From: Paenibacillus sp. FSL A5-0031
GTDB lineage: Bacteria > Bacillota > Bacilli > Paenibacillales > Paenibacillaceae
Assembly (NCBI RefSeq): GCF_001956295.1
Contig: NZ_MRTD01000011.1
Span: 233,943-297,942 of the forward strand
Length of the DNA stretch: 64,000 nucleotides
Direction of reading: 5' to 3'
Part shown: positions 16,965 to 25,526 of the stretch, piece by piece
How the letters are laid out: each line of letters starts with the position of its first letter
Position numbering within the stretch: the stretch's first letter is position 1
Made by a program: the position numbers and the translations under genes
Notes under the pieces: generated by a model
The model's input: only the letters and a program-made list of their open reading frames with translations
What the model was told of the DNA's origin: nothing
The model's database searches: none

Positions 16965-17696
16965 ATGGTAGAAGCACTCATAGGAAGCTTTATTTCTGCA
17001 ATGGCTACTGTGCTAGGCGCGGTTCCGCTGCTCTTTGTCAAAAGTCTTTCGGAAAAATGGAAGGATATATTGATTGCTTTTACAGCTGGCATTATGGTTT
17101 CTGCGTCTACCTTTGGCTTGCTGCCGCAAGCTCTCAAAGAATCTGGGCTAATCCCACTGACGTTAGGACTTTTAATTGGCGTGATTGCGCTTGACCTCAT
17201 TGAAAAAAATCTACCCCATATCGATATTGAGCAAAAAAGAGGGATCTCATCCTTTGACAGCAAGTCGCTGCTCGTCATATTTGCATTAATCATCCATAAC
17301 ATTCCGGAGGGCTTAAGCACCGGCTTTAGTTATGCAAGTGCGAATGGCGGACTTGGACCGATGGTAGCTATTGCAATCGGGGCTCAGAACATGCCGGAAG
17401 GGCTCGTCCTTGCCATCTTCCTTATTCATTCCAAGGTGAGCAAGCTGAAGCTTATGCTAATCGTAACCTTGACGGGTCTAATGGAGGTTGTCTCTGCGAT
17501 AGTCGGTTATTTTGCCGCAAGTTATGTGGCTGGGCTTATTGGCTACGGACTTGCGTTTGCATCTGGTGCTATGTTGTTCATCGTCTATAAGGAGCTAATT
17601 CCTGAGACACATGGACATGGTTATGAACGTTCTGCAACCTATTCTTTTATCATCGGGCTGCTTGTGATGGTGTATATTAGTCATTTCTTTGGTTAA
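16965..17696 (+). CDS. ZIP family metal transporter
   Basis: 243 residues from the ATG at 16965, which has AAGGAGAG 7 bases upstream; the longer frame from GTG 16938 is less likely. About eight hydrophobic helices. The metal-path motifs HNIPEGLSTGF and AQNMPEGLVLA sit in helices IV and V as in ZupT-like proteins; the second has Gln-Asn where His is common, which may change metal preference. Membrane import of zinc or other divalent metal is expected. Confidence 0.87.
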   Translation: MVEALIGSFISAMATVLGAVPLLFVKSLSEKWKDILIAFTAGIMVSASTFGLLPQALKESGLIPLTLGLLIGVIALDLIEKNLPHIDIEQKRGISSFDSKSLLVIFALIIHNIPEGLSTGFSYASANGGLGPMVAIAIGAQNMPEGLVLAIFLIHSKVSKLKLMLIVTLTGLMEVVSAIVGYFAASYVAGLIGYGLAFASGAMLFIVYKELIPETHGHGYERSATYSFIIGLLVMVYISHFFG

Positions 17697-17808
17697 TCAT
17701 TCCAAAACCAAGATGTAATTTTGACGGGAAGCACAAACTTTATATTTTAATTGGTTTTTCAAGCTTTATTCGTTTACAATGAACGATAGAAAAGGGAGGT
17801 ATCATAAT

Positions 17809-18774
17809 ATGTCGAAGATAAACAGGATGTTGCTTGACGTTGATACAGGCATTGATGATGCTTTAGCCATCTTATATGCACTGCTTTCACCAGAGATTAA
17901 GGTAGAGGGTATTACGACGGGATTTGGGAATATCGATGTTGAACAAGCTACGGAAAACACGCTGCGTGTCATTCAAGTTGCAAATTGCGGTTATGAGGTT
18001 CCCGTTGCGAAGGGTGCTTCAGGTCCACTCAAGCGTGTGTTTCCAGGCGCTGTCGCTCATATTCATGGACATAATGGCATCGGCGATGCAGAATTGCCGT
18101 CAACTCATCAGAAGCCTCTAGAGGGTATATCTGCTGCGGAATTCATCGTTCAGAAAGTGAATGAGAGTCCAGGAGAGCTTATTCTTGTAACTGTAGGCAG
18201 ACAAACGAACCTAGCTCTTGCTCTACAGCTAGATCCTTCCATTGTAACGAAATTCAAAAAGGTCGTTATTATGGGGGGAACAGTATTCGCGCCAGGCAAC
18301 ATTACACCAGTGAGCGAAGCAAATCTGTACGGTGATCCAGAGGCAGCAGCGCTAGTATTCGAATCAGAGCTTCCAATTACAATTGTCGGCTTGGATGTAA
18401 CACAGAAGACTCGTCTTACAAAAACACATATGGAGCAATTATCACGCGAGATTGCTGATGATAAACATGAAATCCTTGATTTCTTAAATGTCGCTTTAGA
18501 GCGTTATTTTGAATTTTATGCATTTTCCAATCACTTTGACGGCGAATGCGCAATGCATGATCCGTTAGCTGTTATTGTAGCTATTAATCCTTCTATCGTG
18601 AAAATAGAAACGATGAATGCGGTTATTGACTGCGGTGAAGGTTTGACGGCAGGGATGATCATTACGGATCGCAGAGTACGTTCGGTTGTAGGCCGTCCTG
18701 TGGATTTCTGTTTGGAAGTTGAGCAGGAAAGAGCGATCTCCCAGCTATTATCCGTATTTAAAAAAGGGGAATAA
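17809..18774 (+). CDS. Nucleoside hydrolase (IunH family)
   Basis: 321 residues from the ATG at 17809, with GGGAGG upstream; the longer frame from 17779 passes through the ribosome site. Ca-binding signature LLDVDTGIDDALAI at the N-terminus, then GRQTNLALAL, the strand VVIMGG and a C-terminal CAMHDPLA carrying the last Asp ligand. It cleaves the N-glycosidic bond of nucleosides in purine/pyrimidine salvage. Six bases separate it from the thioesterase gene, so they are an operon. Confidence 0.9.
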   Translation: MSKINRMLLDVDTGIDDALAILYALLSPEIKVEGITTGFGNIDVEQATENTLRVIQVANCGYEVPVAKGASGPLKRVFPGAVAHIHGHNGIGDAELPSTHQKPLEGISAAEFIVQKVNESPGELILVTVGRQTNLALALQLDPSIVTKFKKVVIMGGTVFAPGNITPVSEANLYGDPEAAALVFESELPITIVGLDVTQKTRLTKTHMEQLSREIADDKHEILDFLNVALERYFEFYAFSNHFDGECAMHDPLAVIVAINPSIVKIETMNAVIDCGEGLTAGMIITDRRVRSVVGRPVDFCLEVEQERAISQLLSVFKKGE

Positions 18775-18780
18775 TCATCA

Positions 18781-19293
18781 ATGGAGCAGAGGCATTCACG
18801 CGAGTCCAGATGTTACAAAACGGCAAGAGTATTTCCACCGGACGTCAACAATCACAATACATTGTTTGGCGGGAAACTAATGGCTTACATCGACGATATT
18901 GCTTCGATTGCAGCAACCAAGCATTGCCGGCGTTCAGTCGTGACCGCCTCCACAGACTCTGTTGATTTTTTGCATCCCATCAGGCCTTCAGATTCGGTAT
19001 GTTTAGAAGCATTCGTAACGTGGACAGGCCGAACCTCAGTAGAAGTGTTTGTGAAAGTAATCAAAGAGGATTTATTAAGCGGCGAACGTAAAATTGCAGC
19101 AACCTCTTTTTTAACCTTTGTTGCACTGGACGAGAATCGGAAGCCCGTTCCTGTACCAATCGTTGTACCGGAATCGGATGAGGAGATAAAACTGTTCGAG
19201 ACAGCGGAACACCGAGCGGACATGCGCAAGGTGAGAAGAGATGAAAGCAAAAAGTTTGCTGGCTTTTTGACGGTTACTTATCCTTGGGATTAA
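18781..19293 (+). CDS. Acyl-CoA thioesterase, hotdog fold (YkhA-like)
   Basis: 170 residues. The hotdog signature is VNNHNTLFGGKLMAYIDDIASIAA, with the Asn/Asp active site, and the strand DSVDFLHPIRPSDSVCLEAFVTWTGRTSVEV. Matches the YciA/YkhA short acyl-CoA hydrolase type. Cytosolic, general acyl-CoA hydrolysis. Second gene of the nucleoside hydrolase operon and followed by a terminator. Confidence 0.88.
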   Translation: MEQRHSRESRCYKTARVFPPDVNNHNTLFGGKLMAYIDDIASIAATKHCRRSVVTASTDSVDFLHPIRPSDSVCLEAFVTWTGRTSVEVFVKVIKEDLLSGERKIAATSFLTFVALDENRKPVPVPIVVPESDEEIKLFETAEHRADMRKVRRDESKKFAGFLTVTYPWD

Positions 19294-19305
19294 TTTTTGA
19301 TTTCT

Positions 19306-19350
19306 CAAAAGACTGCGTCAGCATAATAATTGCTGTCGTGGTCTTTTTTT
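19306..19350 (+). terminator. Rho-independent terminator
   Basis: AAAAGACTGCGTCAGC pairs with GCTGTCGTGGTCTTTT, with a run of T after the stem. Confidence 0.82.
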
Positions 19351-19472
19351 TGATGAAATTTAATGTTTAGCATTATATTTGTTGAATCGCTTGCTGTTTT
19401 TTTGGGGTATTGAGAGAAAATACAGCATATTTGTATCGATTTATGTATAAAAATGATCCGAAATACGGGTGT

Positions 19473-19656
19473 GGAACAAATGTTCTCATACGATTTTGCC
19501 TAATTAGATGATATTTTTCATCATCTTGGGCAAAATTGACTTTAATGCCAACCTAATAGAAGATATTGCATTAAAAATTGGGTGAATTGACTAAAACTAA
19601 TGGTTTTTATCCCCAATATGCTCATTTTGCGAGCAGGGAACATTTGTTCCCTTTTT
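19473..19656. ncRNA. Hairpin-rich intergenic stretch, candidate small RNA
   Basis: No coding frame is convincing, but consecutive inverted repeats are packed together. They are: GAACAAATGTTC at 19474-19485; ATTTTGCC...GGCAAAAT with an inner GATGAT...ATCATC (19493-19536); TTTAATGC...GCATTAAA (19541-19575); ATTGGG...CCCAAT (19577-19617); GCTC...GAGC (19620-19634); and the palindrome GGGAACATTTGTTCCC (19636-19651) followed by five T residues, which on the plus strand looks like a terminator. The two GAAC-N4-GTTC palindromes also resemble LexA/DinR sites. No promoter was clear. Confidence 0.35.
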
Positions 19657-19679
19657 ATATTTAAGCGCTCAGATAGTAA

Positions 19680-19706
19680 AGGCAGCTCTTTTTAACGGAG
19701 CTGCCC
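19680..19706 (-). terminator. Terminator for the small minus-strand gene
   Basis: GGCAGCTC (19681-19688) pairs with GAGCTGCC (19698-19705); read on the minus strand it is followed by TTT. It lies just past the stop of the 42-residue protein. Confidence 0.6.
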
Positions 19707-19716
19707 AAACATTAGA

Positions 19717-19845
19717 TTAGCAGCTTTTGTCCTTTTTCTTCGGTATAGCTTCGTCGTTTCTGCTTTGTTTATCGCCAAATTGATCGAGCCTGGATGGACT
19801 TGAAGCTGGTCCATCATTATCAGGTTTATTGTTTCTTCCTGTCAA
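19717..19845 (-). CDS. Small hydrophilic protein, unknown
   Basis: 42 residues (MTGRNNKPDNDGPASSPSRL...KKKDKSC) from a TTG at 19845, 8 bases after GGAGGTGA; an ATG at 19851 lies only 2 bases from the site. The protein is Asn, Asp, Ser and Lys rich, with no hydrophobic core, and ends in Cys. It is probably disordered. The strong ribosome site and own terminator support it being real. I do not recognise the family. Confidence 0.5.
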   Translation of the reverse strand: MTGRNNKPDNDGPASSPSRLDQFGDKQSRNDEAIPKKKDKSC

Positions 19846-20000
19846 TGTCATCACCTCCAGCATTATAGGGTGAGCAGGATCTGTCCATTTCATACCCACA
19901 AAAAGTCGATGAATTGGAGCCTGTTTGTCCAATTAGACGTAGTAGTGTATGTACATCATTTTTTAAGTCTAATTATTCAGAGTATGGAGAGTGCTGCAGG

Positions 20001-20651
20001 ATGAATTTTACTTTCGTTTTTACACGTGCATTTTTGTTTAGTTTAATGGGTGCAATCGGGTTCATATGGATATCCATTTGGATTGGCGATCAGCGAATTG
20101 CAAATTTTGATCAGAGTATCATCAGTAAAGTTCAAGGAGCGGAATCTGATACTCTTACAGCGATAATGAAGTTTTTTTCGTTTATTGGATCAGGAGTTAT
20201 GGTTTCTGTTTTAGCCATCATCATGTTAGTCGTATTAGCACAGTTGCAATATAGAAGAGAACTGTACTTCTTTGCAGGAATCTTAATTGGATCAACCATT
20301 TTAAATAGTGTGCTGAAATTGAGTTTTCAACGTGTTAGGCCTACGATTTACCGGATTATTGAAGAAAATGGCTATAGTTTTCCGAGTGGACATTCCATGG
20401 CCGCTTTCACTTTTTACGGGATTATCATTTTTCTATTATGGAAGCATATTCCGAAGGCGTATTGGCGTGTCATTTTGATCTTAGTTGGTTCAGTTATGAT
20501 TCTGGGGATAGGGATTAGCCGGATTTATTTAGGGGTTCATTTTCCAAGTGATATTGTTGGTGGATATTTGGCTAGTGGGACTTGGCTTGCTGTATCGATT
20601 GGTTTGTATCAGTATGTACTCGATAGACGGAATCGGAAATTGAAAAGTTAA
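20001..20651 (+). CDS. PAP2-family membrane phosphatase
   Basis: 216 residues from ATG 20001 (GGAGAG upstream). Five to six hydrophobic helices. The three PAP2 motifs are in order: KLSFQRVRP, PSGHS and SRIYLGVHFPSDI, giving the catalytic His pair and Arg. Such proteins dephosphorylate undecaprenyl pyrophosphate or phosphatidylglycerol phosphate at the outer membrane face. The exact lipid is unknown. Confidence 0.88.
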   Translation: MNFTFVFTRAFLFSLMGAIGFIWISIWIGDQRIANFDQSIISKVQGAESDTLTAIMKFFSFIGSGVMVSVLAIIMLVVLAQLQYRRELYFFAGILIGSTILNSVLKLSFQRVRPTIYRIIEENGYSFPSGHSMAAFTFYGIIIFLLWKHIPKAYWRVILILVGSVMILGIGISRIYLGVHFPSDIVGGYLASGTWLAVSIGLYQYVLDRRNRKLKS

Positions 20652-20680
20652 CGATAATGACGAAGCATTGAGGAGTAAAT

Positions 20681-20977
20681 ATGAATTGTATTGCTATCCA
20701 GCGTTATTATAAAGTGAAGAGAGAAATCACAAGTGTAGAACAAAAAACAATAGTGGATGAACGTCTTATGTATTTATACAAAGAGAAAATTGTTACGAAG
20801 TACCGCGAGTTTCCAATAACAGAAGTATTCGATTTATCGTATAAACCGATTGGCGGGGATGGCGGTATTTTCTATTTGCACACGCTGCAAGGTGTTTTCT
20901 CGTATATGATATTCGCGGATCCAGCGTCTTTTATAGAAGCGTTTAAGGAATTAAGCAACTCTTCTCCAAAAGAATGA
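20681..20977 (+). CDS. Small protein, unknown (possible PH-like fold)
   Basis: 98 residues with a GAGGAG site. Mostly beta-strands with basic and aromatic residues (MYLYKEKIVTKYREFPITEVFDLSYK...GGIFYLHTLQGVFSYMIFADPASFIEAFKELS) ending in an amphipathic helix. The strand-rich body with a C-terminal helix recalls short bacterial PH-like domains, but I cannot name it. It lies 29 bases after the PAP2 gene and may be cotranscribed. Confidence 0.6.
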   Translation: MNCIAIQRYYKVKREITSVEQKTIVDERLMYLYKEKIVTKYREFPITEVFDLSYKPIGGDGGIFYLHTLQGVFSYMIFADPASFIEAFKELSNSSPKE

Positions 20978-21016
20978 TTCAAGTTGAAAATGAACCAAAT
21001 AGCGTTGCAATTCTTG

Positions 21017-21052
21017 ATGAGACCGTCTTTGATTAAAGGCGGTCTTTACATG
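21017..21052 (+). terminator. Probable terminator
   Basis: AGACCGTCTTT pairs with AAAGGCGGTCT, followed by a short T stretch. Confidence 0.6.
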
Positions 21053-21305
21053 TTTAAACAGGTATGGATTTCGCCGAATATGAAGAAGAACGAACCTATC
21101 TGCTGTAATCTTAATGGAAGCTTAATTGTTGGCTCCAATAACGAATAAGAGTTAAGGTCTAGTTAAAACTGAGTTACACAAGATCTAAGAGTGGTTTGTT
21201 AGAATGAGGAAGACAAAAGCAAAGCTATATAAATAAGCAGGTGATTTATCGGAGATTCAACTGAATGGGTTAAAACAAACAATGTAGAATAAGGGGAGAA
21301 AATGA

Positions 21306-22256
21306 ATGATGAAAAAAATATTAAGATTTTTACTTAAAGCTGTAATTGTCATTATTATAGCCATTGTAGTTTTTCTAGCCGTCGTTTTTATCGTTAATAT
21401 TATCAGCAATAAAACGGACAAAGATAAAATCGTATCTTATGGTCAGCTTGTACCTGTAGAAGGAAAAAATATGAATGTTTTGATTCAAGGCGATGGCAAA
21501 GAAACGGTTGTGCTGCTGCCTGGTTACGGAACAGGAGCGCCAGCGCTTGATTTCAAACCACTAATTGATGAGTTAGCACCATTTTACAAAGTAGTCGTGA
21601 TTGAGCCATTTGGGTATGGCTTAAGTGATGTTACAGAAAAAGAACGTACTACTGAAAATATAGTGAAAGAAATTCATGAAGCGCTGCAACAGCTAAATAT
21701 TAACCGCTACACGTTAATGGGCCACTCTATAGCCGGTATTTACGGTCTAGATTATGTGAACAAATATGAGAATGAAGTTACATCATTTGTTGGGATAGAC
21801 AGCAGTGTTCCAACACAAGGCGGTTTGGATGAACCATTTCCATCAGATGTTTATAAAATACTCAAAAAGACTGGTTTCTTGCGATTGTTATCGAAACTAA
21901 CCGACGATCAGCTTATTGCCCCAGAAGTTAATGATGAAATGAGAGAGCAGATTAGAATAATCTCTCTCAAAAATATGATGAATCCCAATATCATTAGTGA
22001 AGGGGAAAATTTCAAGCCTAATTTTGCCGCTGTTGAGAATTCGAAATTCCCGAAAGACCTTCCTGTTATTTTCTTTTTAGAAGCGAATAATACGGATGTT
22101 GAAGGCTGGGAACAATTGCATGAAGAACAGATAAAAGATTTAGTGCATGGAAAATTGATGACATTTGAAGGCACGCATTATCTACACCATACAAGGTCCA
22201 AAGAAATCGTGGAAAACTATAGGAGCTTTATGGAGGATATAAATAAAGGCCAGTAG
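21306..22256 (+). CDS. Membrane-anchored alpha/beta hydrolase
   Basis: 316 residues; ATGs at 21306 and 21309, with GGGGAG upstream. Residues 8-33 are one long hydrophobic helix, so the enzyme is anchored with its catalytic domain outside. VVLLPGYGTGAPALDF is the oxyanion strand; the nucleophile elbow is GHSIAG; the catalytic His is probably in GTHYLHH near the end. Typical of proline-iminopeptidase or haloperoxidase-like esterases; substrate unknown. A terminator follows. Confidence 0.82.
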   Translation: MMKKILRFLLKAVIVIIIAIVVFLAVVFIVNIISNKTDKDKIVSYGQLVPVEGKNMNVLIQGDGKETVVLLPGYGTGAPALDFKPLIDELAPFYKVVVIEPFGYGLSDVTEKERTTENIVKEIHEALQQLNINRYTLMGHSIAGIYGLDYVNKYENEVTSFVGIDSSVPTQGGLDEPFPSDVYKILKKTGFLRLLSKLTDDQLIAPEVNDEMREQIRIISLKNMMNPNIISEGENFKPNFAAVENSKFPKDLPVIFFLEANNTDVEGWEQLHEEQIKDLVHGKLMTFEGTHYLHHTRSKEIVENYRSFMEDINKGQ

Positions 22257-22289
22257 ATAGTTCCGGCCATATACAATTGAATATGAAGC

Positions 22290-22326
22290 AGGCGCTCCTG
22301 GACTACTGCCGCGAGCGCTTTTTTTC
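22290..22326 (+). terminator. Rho-independent terminator
   Basis: GGCGCTC pairs with GAGCGCT around a 15-base loop, followed by T7. The remaining 370 bases before the next gene hold no recognised gene; a TATAAT at about 22561 may be its -10. Confidence 0.8.
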
Positions 22327-22700
22327 GTGTAAAGTATGATAATACATAGAAGAAACCCCGATTTTGTATCCTTCAGCTTGGATTTGAAAAACCTGAAATC
22401 ATCTTCTACCTTTCTATACAAGAGTGAACAGCCGGAATGAGAGAAGTAGGGAAATAAACAGCCAGCGTGATCCTTCGGGAGCTTATGCTTTTAGAAAGAA
22501 CTGAATTAATCAGTAGCTTGGAAGAAGGGAGAAATAGAAATGAAGCATTGGACTTTGTGATATAATATGGTAAAATCTTCAACTCCAAAAACGCAGAGAC
22601 TATACCACATGTAGCGTTATCTTTCAGAGAAATTATCTCTCAATAACCGTTGTTCCGGAGTTCCTAGATTTGAAGACATCCCAAGAGGAGGAAAACAGAA

Positions 22701-23378
22701 ATGAAGAAGAAGGTTGTTACGACTTTATGCGGTACCATGATACTTTTGGTGGGCATGGGTACAGGTGCTTTCGCGAGCTCGAATCTCCAAGAAATTAAAG
22801 CATTGTTAAACGGAGATTTAAAAATCAGAGTGAATGGGGAGATTACTCCTCTCAAAGATGGCAATGGCAAAGCGGTACTTCCTATTACTTATAAAGGAAC
22901 TACATATCTTCCGGTACGATCTGTGTCTGAGCTGCTGGATGTTCCGGTGAAATATGACGGGACAGCCAAAGAGGTGATTATTGGCGAACAGCAGGTAGGC
23001 ATACCCGTGAATCAGGAGGATTTTAACACCAGTCTGCATACCAAGGACCCTGCACTGACCAAATACGGCGGCAAGAATTATAAGGAAGTTCTGTACAGCG
23101 CACCTAATTCCAATATTAAATATACCGCGCTCAGCCCTAACGGCAAATATCAGAAGCTTGTTCTTCAATTCGCTGCAGTCGGCAAGGAAGTGGAGTCTCT
23201 TGAAATTAGGGATAATGATAAGAATGTGCTCCTTAAAAAAGTAGAGAAGATTTCGCCTAATAGTGATCTCCAGACGATTGAGGTAGATATTTCTGGAGTA
23301 AAGAACATCGCAATAAATGTGACACAAGCTGTTGACGGCGGGTTCATTATTCCGTTAGATACTTCAATTTACAAGTAA
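22701..23378 (+). CDS. Secreted copper-amine-oxidase N-terminal (stalk) domain protein
   Basis: 225 residues. Signal peptide MKKKVVTTLCGTMILLVGMG ending around AFASS. Residues about 40-95 form one Cu_amine_oxidN1 stalk unit (KIRVNGEITPLKDGNGKAVLPI, TTYLPVRSVSELLDVPVKYD), a small beta domain common in Paenibacillaceae exoproteins. The C-terminal 110 residues form a beta-rich module resembling carbohydrate-binding folds, not further assigned. A strong terminator follows. GAGGAGG precedes the ATG. Confidence 0.82.
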   Translation: MKKKVVTTLCGTMILLVGMGTGAFASSNLQEIKALLNGDLKIRVNGEITPLKDGNGKAVLPITYKGTTYLPVRSVSELLDVPVKYDGTAKEVIIGEQQVGIPVNQEDFNTSLHTKDPALTKYGGKNYKEVLYSAPNSNIKYTALSPNGKYQKLVLQFAAVGKEVESLEIRDNDKNVLLKKVEKISPNSDLQTIEVDISGVKNIAINVTQAVDGGFIIPLDTSIYK

Positions 23379-23388
23379 GATTAAGCAG

Positions 23389-23431
23389 AGAAGCCCACAA
23401 TGCCCGTATAGGCGTAGTGGGCTTCTTTTGA
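23389..23431 (+). terminator. Rho-independent terminator
   Basis: AGAAGCCCAC pairs perfectly with GTGGGCTTCT, followed by T residues. It lies tail-to-tail with the TetR gene. Confidence 0.85.
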
Positions 23432-23481
23432 TGTGAAATTACATTAGATTTTTTCTTGTTCTTTTGGTTTGAATGACAAAC

Positions 23482-24033
23482 TCATTCTTTAAAATAGGGA
23501 GTAATCCCGCTTGAATATAGGTTCTCCACTAACTTTAAAAATTGTTCTGGCGATAAATCCTTTTGACGCTGGAGCCAAAGACGAAATAAAGAAAGGGAAG
23601 TTGTCAGGTAAAACTCAATTAAGTATGGCGTTAAGGAATGGTTTTGCGGAACGTTTAATTTTAATTGATCGAATGTGATTTCATTTTTTAAGCGTTTTAA
23701 AAAACGGGCACTTCCATAATCACCCAAAAGGGCATTAAGAACCAGGAGATGTTCTCTTTTGTCCAGACAATAGAGCGTATCTTGAACCGTATTCATCGAT
23801 AACTCTTTATTCGCCAATTCTTTTTTCATGTCATTCAATAAGTCATTTTCAACAGAGTCTAACAATTCGTAAATGTCGATAAAGTATTGATAAAAGGTGC
23901 TGCGGTTATATCCTGACTTATTCGCAATTTCCTGAATCGAAATTTTCTCAATCGGCTTTTGGCTATATAACTCACAAAAAACTTCTACAAACTTTTGTCT
24001 TGTTTTCTCCGTTATTTGGGGTTGCTTGTTCAT
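23482..24033 (-). CDS. TetR family transcriptional regulator
   Basis: 183 residues. The N-terminal HTH reads KIEKISIQEIANKSGYNRSTFYQYFIDIYELLDSVE in essence (IQEIANKSGYNRSTFYQYF is diagnostic of TetR). The C-terminal helical ligand domain resembles TetR_C type regulators of Bacillota. Divergent from a ketopantoate-reductase-like gene, which it probably controls through the palindrome between them. Confidence 0.88.
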   Translation of the reverse strand: MNKQPQITEKTRQKFVEVFCELYSQKPIEKISIQEIANKSGYNRSTFYQYFIDIYELLDSVENDLLNDMKKELANKELSMNTVQDTLYCLDKREHLLVLNALLGDYGSARFLKRLKNEITFDQLKLNVPQNHSLTPYLIEFYLTTSLSLFRLWLQRQKDLSPEQFLKLVENLYSSGITPYFKE

Positions 24034-24127
24034 GTTACCCTCCTACTAGCGAATAAGAATATCATCCGACAAATAATAAAAAACTGATGGTTGATCAAGG
24101 AATAATGAAGATTTATAATCACATCAT

Positions 24128-24139
24128 ACAACATGTTGT
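24128..24139. promoter_or_regulatory. Putative TetR operator
   Basis: ACAACATGTTGT is a perfect 12-bp palindrome in the divergent intergenic region, 42 bases before the start of the reductase gene. A related half site (ATCATCCGACAA) lies near 24062, closer to the TetR start. Confidence 0.5.
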
Positions 24140-24181
24140 CTGATAATCGAAAGGAAATGTTAATAAGTAGGGGTGGTTTTA

Positions 24182-25096
24182 ATGCCAGCAAAACAAGAAA
24201 GAATTTTAATTTTTGGTGCAGGTGTCATCGGGAGCATGTACGCAATTAAGCTTATTGAAGCAGGGTTTGACGTTAGCCTGTTTGCACATTCTAATAGATT
24301 TAAATCATTAAGAGAAAACGGCCTGCAATATATAGAAAAAGGTACAGTTAGATCGATACAAGTGAATGTCATTGACACGCTCGAAAATGACGATATATAC
24401 GATTTTATTTTCGTTACCGTTCGTTATGATCGGTCCGAATCCGCGTTGTTAGCGCTAAAAGATAATCACAGTAAAAATATAGTTACGATGTCTAGTAATT
24501 CATTTGGATTTTCTTCGTGGCTGCATATCGTAGGGGATAGACTTTTACCAGCTTTCCCCGGCTTCGGCGGACAGATTAAAGATGGAGTATTGCATGCTCG
24601 ATTTCTACCAAAGATAATAATGGCAACAGCATTTGGGGAAATTAATGGTGTAGTGACAGAACGCATAGAAAACCTAGCAAAATTATTTAAAACAGCAAAG
24701 ATTCCCTACGTTATTAAAAAGGATATGCAGGCGTATCTAATCACTCATGCCGTATCAGACATTGCCATGTTGAGCTTTTTGCATTCTGAGAATAAGATCA
24801 TTGACAAAAAAACAGCCAGATCCAGAAAAACGGCACGCAAAATAACAGTCACTTTAAAAGCGCTTCTAAGGGCAATACAAAAAGCAGGCGTTTCAATAGA
24901 TCCACCAATGCTTAAAATAGTGCTTAAATTTCCAAACTTATTTTTGGATCTTTTCTTTATGACATGGCTACGAACTGAAATGGTTAGGGATATGATGTTG
25001 CCGGATTATGCGAATAATGCTAACAATGAGATTGTGCAGCTGAGTAATGATTTAATGAAATTTTTAAGTCAAAATGATATCAAATCGGAAATATAG
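24182..25096 (+). CDS. Ketopantoate reductase-like protein (PanE/ApbA family)
   Basis: 304 residues from the ATG at 24182, 7 bases after AGGGGTGG. N-terminal NADPH-binding Rossmann motif ILIFGAGVIGSMYAIKL, then DFIFVTVRYDRSESAL as in PanE. The C-terminal helical domain is less typical and basic, so the substrate may not be ketopantoate. It is encoded alone opposite a TetR regulator rather than with pantothenate genes, which favours an accessory detoxification or redox role. Confidence 0.75.
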   Translation: MPAKQERILIFGAGVIGSMYAIKLIEAGFDVSLFAHSNRFKSLRENGLQYIEKGTVRSIQVNVIDTLENDDIYDFIFVTVRYDRSESALLALKDNHSKNIVTMSSNSFGFSSWLHIVGDRLLPAFPGFGGQIKDGVLHARFLPKIIMATAFGEINGVVTERIENLAKLFKTAKIPYVIKKDMQAYLITHAVSDIAMLSFLHSENKIIDKKTARSRKTARKITVTLKALLRAIQKAGVSIDPPMLKIVLKFPNLFLDLFFMTWLRTEMVRDMMLPDYANNANNEIVQLSNDLMKFLSQNDIKSEI

Positions 25097-25526
25097 GTTC
25101 AGTAATTTTTTTAAAAAAATATTATGGTACTTTTTTTCAGCAATTAAAAGAGAAGAAAGTAAAAAGTAGATATACCTTATTAATGCATGTTTGTGTAGTA
25201 ACATAACAAATCGATTATCTAGCATGAAAGTATTTTAAAGAAGATTCACCTCAGCCAACGAACGGGCAGTTTAATGGAAATGATTTGTAGAAAAAACCTA
25301 TAGATGAAAGTGACAAAAGTAGTGTAGGTCGGGAGGATTCCAGATCTCGTACATGCTACGGGATTTTCTGGCAACCTCTCTGGCGATTTTCATTCAGGAC
25401 AATTCTACCGGTAGTTGAATAAAGCGGATGTGACAATTCAACCAACGCTTGATAGAATCACGTTTGCGGAAATGCTATGCTGTATTTGACGGTGCGCACT
25501 GTACATTTTTTTACGGAGGTAATACG
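25097..25526. other. Intergenic region without a recognised gene
   Basis: About 430 bases. It contains AACGAACGGGCAGTTTAATGG, similar to the GGGCAGGATAGTTTAA motif found at element edges elsewhere in the window, so part of it may be transposon debris. No coding frame, RNA or clear promoter was identified. Confidence 0.4.

Noticed and set aside
22406..22588. 60-codon minus-strand frame
   Set aside because: In a gap with no ribosome site or known motif; probable chance frame.
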